Below, piece by piece: positions 59,187 to 64,000 of a DNA stretch of 64,000 nt (the stretch's first letter is position 1; each line of letters starts with the position of its first letter). This DNA is from Cannabis sativa. Its lineage: Eukaryota; Streptophyta; Magnoliopsida; Rosales; Cannabaceae. The stretch covers positions 50,033,442 to 50,097,441 of the forward strand of contig NC_083602.1 of the NCBI RefSeq assembly GCF_029168945.1, given 5' to 3'. The notes beneath the pieces are model-generated. The model had not been told where the DNA came from. It did not search any database and saw only the letters and a list, made by a program, of their open reading frames with translations. The translations under genes and the position numbers were made by a program.

Positions 59187-60762
59187 TGTAAAGACCGCTT
59201 AGTTTAATTTGGAAATTAGCAGTTAATAACGTTTAATTATGAAAATTATTTATAGCTATTTAAATAATTATTATACTGTTATTGTTGAATTCTGAGATTC
59301 ATTTTATGTTATTCAGTAGTTTTCATAATTTTGCATTTCCGGTGCCCGGTAACATGGAACTCGGTGTTTGGCTCAGTAAAATCACAACTTAGTATGTTAG
59401 TAGTTTGGGACGGTTTATTAGACATTGGGAATGTCGGGAATGGCCGAGAATTTAGAATTTCCCAAAAATACCCCTTTAGTGTTTTTTATGTGGTTTTAGT
59501 GTGGAGGGGCAAAATGGTCTTTTTGCCCCATTATTAGTTTGTCTTTTTGTGGTTTAATAAATGAGAAATATGTGTTGTATTTGTTGATATATTGGCTGAA
59601 ATAAGTGAGTAGGTGGCATTTCTCTTATTTTTCAAACTTGGACAAAAATAGAAAAAAATTTCAAAGGAAGCTCTCTCTCTCTCTTTTCCTCTCCATTTCG
59701 GCCTCTTTGTGCAGCAAGGAAAATTGGATTTTTTCTTGTGAATCTAGTAATTTTCAGCAAGTATTGTGTGATCCTTGATGAGGTATTTCTTTGTCTAGCT
59801 TTCTTACTTTGTTTCTTGAAATTTTTGGTGAAAAAGATGAGTAATGCATGATGATTTTGATGATGTTGCTGCTGTCAATTGTTGTTGTTGTTTCCTTGAT
59901 TAAAATGTTGATTTAAGTAGGTTTAATTAGGTTGAATTGCATGCTAGTAATTCTTGCTCTAGTTGGATAGATTTCTTGTTAAAAGCTTGAGTTTTCAAAG
60001 AAAAAATTGAAGTTTTGGTGGCTGTAGTGTTTGCATGAGTTAGGTTTTAGTTTCTGCAGTTGTTATATGCTTGATTATGAGTTTAAATCATGGATTCGAT
60101 GCATGTTAGTTGATTTTAACCAAGTTTGAGTTTAGAACTCAAAGCTTGGGCTTTAATGGTGATTTTAGATTCTGTGAGTTGTGGGTGGATTTGATGCTTT
60201 AGAAATGTTCTAAGGGATGTATAGAACAGGTCTGGAAGTTTTGGTTTGATTTGGAGTTGATTAGAGCATTATGTGAATTTTTGAAGTTCTGCCTGCGAGG
60301 AAGCAGAATTCCGGTTGTACATCCGGAATTCCGGATGGGGTTTTGAAATTTCCCAGAACCGGAATTCCGGTTGGGCAACCGGTCTACCGGTTGGGGAAAA
60401 TTCAGGAACCCTAGTTTTCCTCGATTTTATGTTTTTGGGGGTATTGCCATGCTTTTTATCGATAGGGAAATTTTTAGTTCCTAGTTTAAGTCCCCGGGAA
60501 GTGATTTAGCGTATCACTTATAGTGTTGTGATTTTTATGGTTTAGGAGCCTGTAATCCGCCGCACAGATAGTTCCAGTCAGGTTGACCGGCACACCTGAA
60601 TTCGGAATCCTGGTAAGATTAGTATAACAGTATGCATATGTAGATTACATGTTTAGCGTGCATGTAGGAAGCCTATTAGATTACATAAGTTATGTATGTT
60701 GGCTTCGAACCATCCAACTGTGTCACGTCGGTACAGGCTGGAGTATGACCTGCAGCCGGAGT
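59187..60762 (+). repeat. G2 3' LTR, left part
   Basis: Very similar to 51901-54215. The first palindrome is altered on its left arm (60301-60316, AAGCAGAATTCC), the other two are kept (60321-60336, 60357-60372). It stops inside the first copy of the LTR tandem repeat, where copia D entered after GGAGT (60758-60762). Confidence 0.93.
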
Positions 60763-62661
60763 TGTTGGGTTTTATGCCCTAAATAAAACTCATTTCAGTA
60801 TAATTAGATTTACTTATTAATATAGATCAGAAATAACATTTAATGTTGCATGGTTCACATGATTTATTTCATGATTATATGTACATAATGTATAGATTCA
60901 TCTGAAACCCTTTTCACATACTTGATCCTATTTATTGTGCCATCAACACATTGGAAAGTAAACATGACTATGTGAATAAAGTTTCCTAGATTTATCAGAC
61001 ACAGGGTTTTACTGATATGATAATCTACAACAAGAGTTTACTTGTATTTGGAGAAATACTATGTTCTTTCCAGAACATTGGTTAAAGTAAAGCTCAGGTT
61101 GGATGCATGGAGTATGCATCGGAAGGGACCGATATTGAACTTTGACTTAGATTTAATTAAACTTACCGTAGAATCTATTCAAGTCAATATCGCCTAGTTG
61201 ATCCTAGATCAAATGATCTTAATCCTGTTATGATTAGGCTCAATCTTGAAAGGCTATTCGTGTTCTTTGATTTGTTAGTTAAGCCTACTTTTAGGTCAGG
61301 GTGATACGTACATTTTGGGAACACGGTAGTGCAATTGAGTGGGAGCGCTAGCATAAACATGGAATCTATAGCTTCTATCTGGCAAATAGTAAGCAAAGGA
61401 TGATCTCCTTCGAGCTTGACCAAACGAAAATAAATGGTGGAGATCTCATTTCACATAAGCTGAAATATCATTTATACGGGGTCAAGTGTTTTAAGGATAA
61501 AATACATAGTAGGGTGTTACGGTAATTTAATCCCTTTACTGTGTAGATCATTCATATAGAGGATAATTGATCACATTAGGATTATAACAATGGATAACTA
61601 ATGATGTGTCTATATGGTGGAACATATAGAGCATTCTATATACTGAGAGTGCAATTCTAAGTTCTATGCGTGGATTCAACGAAGAATTAATAAGTTAGTG
61701 AATTTTAGTGTTAAATTCTTGATCTACTTATTGGAAGCTCGGTTATATAGACCCATGGTCCCCCCACTAGTTGAGATAATATTGCTTGTAAGACTCATGT
61801 AATTGGTTTTGATTAATCAATTATAATTCTCAAATTAGACTATGTCTATTTGTGAATTTTTCACTAAGAAAGGGCGAAATTGTAAAGAAAGAGTTTATAT
61901 GGGCATATTTGTTAATTATGATACTTTGTATGGTTCAATTAATAAATATGATAAATGACAATATTATTTAATAATTATTTATAGTTATTAAATAGTTAGA
62001 ATTGGCATTTAAATGGTTGAATTAGAAAATTGGCGTTTTTGAGAAAATCAGATGCAGAAAAGATAAAACTGCAAAATTGCAAAAAGTGAGGCTCAAATCC
62101 ACTAAGCATGGCCCAACCACTTTTGTAGGCAATTTAATCTGATATTTTCATTATTTTAATGCCAAATAATTCAAACCTAACCCTAGTGGAATGCTATAAA
62201 TAGATAGTGAAGGCTTCAGGAAAATTACACTTAAATTTTCTATTTTTCCTTCAGAGAAAAACCTGAGCCTTTCTCTCTCCCTATCTTTAGCTGCCACTTC
62301 TTCTTTCTCTTCCCTCTTGAATTTCGAAATCCTTAGTGTATGAGTAGTGCCCACACACATCAAGTGATACCTCAATCATAGTGAGGAAGATCGTGAAGAA
62401 AGACTTTCAGCAAGAAGGAGGTTTCAGCATCAAGGATTCAGAGAAAGAGATCCAGGTTCAGATATTGATAATGCTCTGCTACAGAAAGGAATCAAGGGCT
62501 AGATATCTGAACGGAAGGAGTCATATTATTCCGATGCACCCAATGTTAGGTTTCTTAAACTTTATATGTGTTTAATTTATCGTTTTAGAAAGTTCTTATT
62601 TAGGATGTTAATAAACATACTTGTGAGTAGATCTAAGATCCTAGTAAAATAATTTCCAACA
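60763..62661 (+). repeat. Copia D 5' LTR
   Basis: Complete 1899-bp LTR, TGTTGGGTTTTATGCC to TTTCCAACA, with none of the large deletions seen in A and C. It serves as the reference for the family here. Confidence 0.95.
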
Positions 62662-64000
62662 ACTGGCCTCAGAGCCATGGTAATTGATTTACTTGCAAGA
62701 AATTTGGACTTTAAAACGATTGTTTGTATGTTCTTTGGATGGTATCATGTTGTCTTGAGTATTATTTGATGATTGATTGATGTTTGTGAAATTTTCGTGA
62801 AAAATAATTGCGATTTTATCTCTGGAATTATTTTTATTGGATAGTATGGAAAAAATTAAGCAAGTTAGCCTTTTACAGTTTCGAATTTTTTTGTTTTTCT
62901 TCAATTTTTCATGTTTTTTCATGGAATTAACTTCCGATTTTTGGTATAGTTTTGTATTTATACTATTACTATTCCTAATTCAATTCTAATTATCATTTTG
63001 AATTAATTTAATATTTTTAAATTTAATTCAAGATATTAGTGTAATTTGAATTTGAATAGAATTAGTATCTATCTTCTTGCTTAAAAATCTATCTTATTTT
63101 TTAATTTGATTATATCTTATTTTTTAAATTTAAGGTCAGATTTTATAAGATATTTATAAAATCTTTTAAGATATTTTTAAGATATCTTATCTTTTAAGAT
63201 ATTTTTAATTATATCTTATCTTTTAAGATTTTTTTAAAAAAATTAAATCTTTTTAGATATTTTGACCTTATTTAAATTTAAAGTAAGATATTTATAATCA
63301 TGTAATTTTAAATAGATATAAGATATTTTGCTAACTTTTAAATTTTGTTATTTTATTTATTTAAATTAAATTTAAAATCTGAAAAGATATTTCAATTATT
63401 TTTTCTAATTTTTATTTTTAAAATAACATTTAATTTTTAAAAGTAGTTAGCAAATTTTGAAATGATATTTAGGTTGGTTGAAACCTAATTTTTCAAAATA
63501 GTAGGTTTAATTTTAAATATTTTTTTTTAAAAAAAATTTCGAAATTTAAATTTTTTTTTATTTCCGAAATTAAATATTTTTTTAAAACTTTATTTTCGAA
63601 ATTAATTAAATTTTTTTTCAAATTATTTATTTTTCGAAATTATTTATTTAAAATTAAATAAATCCTACTTCCAACTATCCAGCTAACCTTGTTGCAGGAG
63701 TATTTGGTTTTAGCTTATGTGTAAGTTTTCAAAACCTATTATTACTTGATTGCAAATAGCCATGGTTACTTTTTGCCAGATCTAATGATCTGATGGCTCC
63801 CTTGGTCAAGTTAATAATTTGTAACAGGTATATTTACAATCTTCTTTCATCTGTGTATGACCTAGCAACATGATAGGACCCATCCAAAGTGTGCCTGTGT
63901 GAGCCTATGTGTTTAATTTGATTATAGATACATATAGGTTGTTGTTGCTAAAATAAATTATCATAGTTCTTGATAGAATTTATTTAGGCCCATTTAGTTA
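62662..64000 (+). pseudogene. Copia D interior, runs off the window
   Basis: Leader and AT-rich part of the family interior. The GC-rich hairpin island found in A, B and C is absent: near 62885 CAGTTTCGAA is joined to TTTTTTTGTTTTTCTTC, which lies after the island in C, so a deletion of about 200 bp with a short shared T/TTTCG-like junction removed it. Around 63125-63250 there are repeated AAGATAT/ATATCTT segments. No coding motif is reached before the window ends. Confidence 0.8.
62664..62676 (+). promoter_or_regulatory. Primer binding site of copia D
   Basis: TGGCCTCAGAGCC two bases after the LTR; differs from the initiator tRNA-Met complement at the TAT positions (now CCT). Confidence 0.75.

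Larger units (their letters stand above)
51901..60762 (+). mobile_element. Tekay-like chromovirus G2, 3' LTR interrupted
   Basis: Second chromovirus of the G0/G1 family: 5' LTR 51901-54215, PBS 54219-54231, gag-pol 54496-59185, PPT 59173-59181, 3' LTR from 59187. It entered the C 3' LTR after GTAAT (51896-51900), the presumed left target copy. The 3' LTR is cut at 60762 by copia D, so its remaining end and right target copy lie outside the window. Confidence 0.93.

Overview
The window is a nest of plant transposable elements. I see no host gene, rRNA, tRNA, CRISPR array or bacterial feature. The DNA is very AT-rich outside the transposon genes. The families present (Ty1/copia, Tat-type and Tekay-type Ty3/gypsy, and a CACTA/En-Spm element with spliced TNP2-type and Ulp1-type genes) point to repeat-rich, probably pericentromeric or intergenic, DNA of a flowering plant, most likely a eudicot. 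The species cannot be read from this sequence.

Left part (1-20913). Positions 1-1026 resemble part of an old LTR. A copia element (copy A) follows: LTR 1027-2689, then a decayed interior to about 7645, where it stops abruptly inside integrase. From there to 9990 lies a Tat-like gag/PR/RT fragment with in-frame stops. A 68-bp scar (9991-10058) joins it to the integrase and chromodomain end of a Tekay-like chromovirus (G0, 10059-11436). Next come an LTR (11437-13678), a full Tekay interior (G1, 13679-18653) and another LTR (18654-20913). This LTR-interior-LTR arrangement preceded by a second partial interior is best explained by recombination between two Tekay insertions, which deleted everything between them.

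Middle and right part (20914-64000). An old copia element (copy C) is the host for most later insertions. Its 5' LTR survives as 20914-20989 plus 31017-32349. It is split by a complete minus-strand copia element of the same family (copy B, 20990-31016, 5-bp target duplication GGTAG). C's interior (32350-50939) is split by a 12.2-kb CACTA transposon (37999-50205, 3-bp target duplication AAG). C's 3' LTR (50940-51900) is split by a second Tekay-like element (G2, from 51901), whose own 3' LTR is split at 60762/60763 by a fourth copia copy (D), which runs off the window. C was therefore hit directly by G1, B, CACTA and G2, and indirectly by D.

Gene content. The CACTA element carries two convergently arranged, same-strand (minus) multi-exon genes: a TNP2-type transposase with three in-frame stops, and a second gene joining a Transposase_24-like (TNPA-type) region to a DUF8039-like region and a C48/Ulp1-type cysteine protease whose His-Asp-Cys residues are still present. 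The chromoviruses encode gag, aspartic protease, RT, RNase H, integrase and a C-terminal chromodomain, but each copy is broken: G0 by 5' deletion, G1 by at least four frame breaks, G2 by a nonsense codon, a homopolymer frameshift and substitutions in the protease and chromodomain. The copia copies are decayed to short recognisable motifs. No element looks autonomous; the best-preserved functions are G0/G1/G2 integrase and the Ulp1-like domain.
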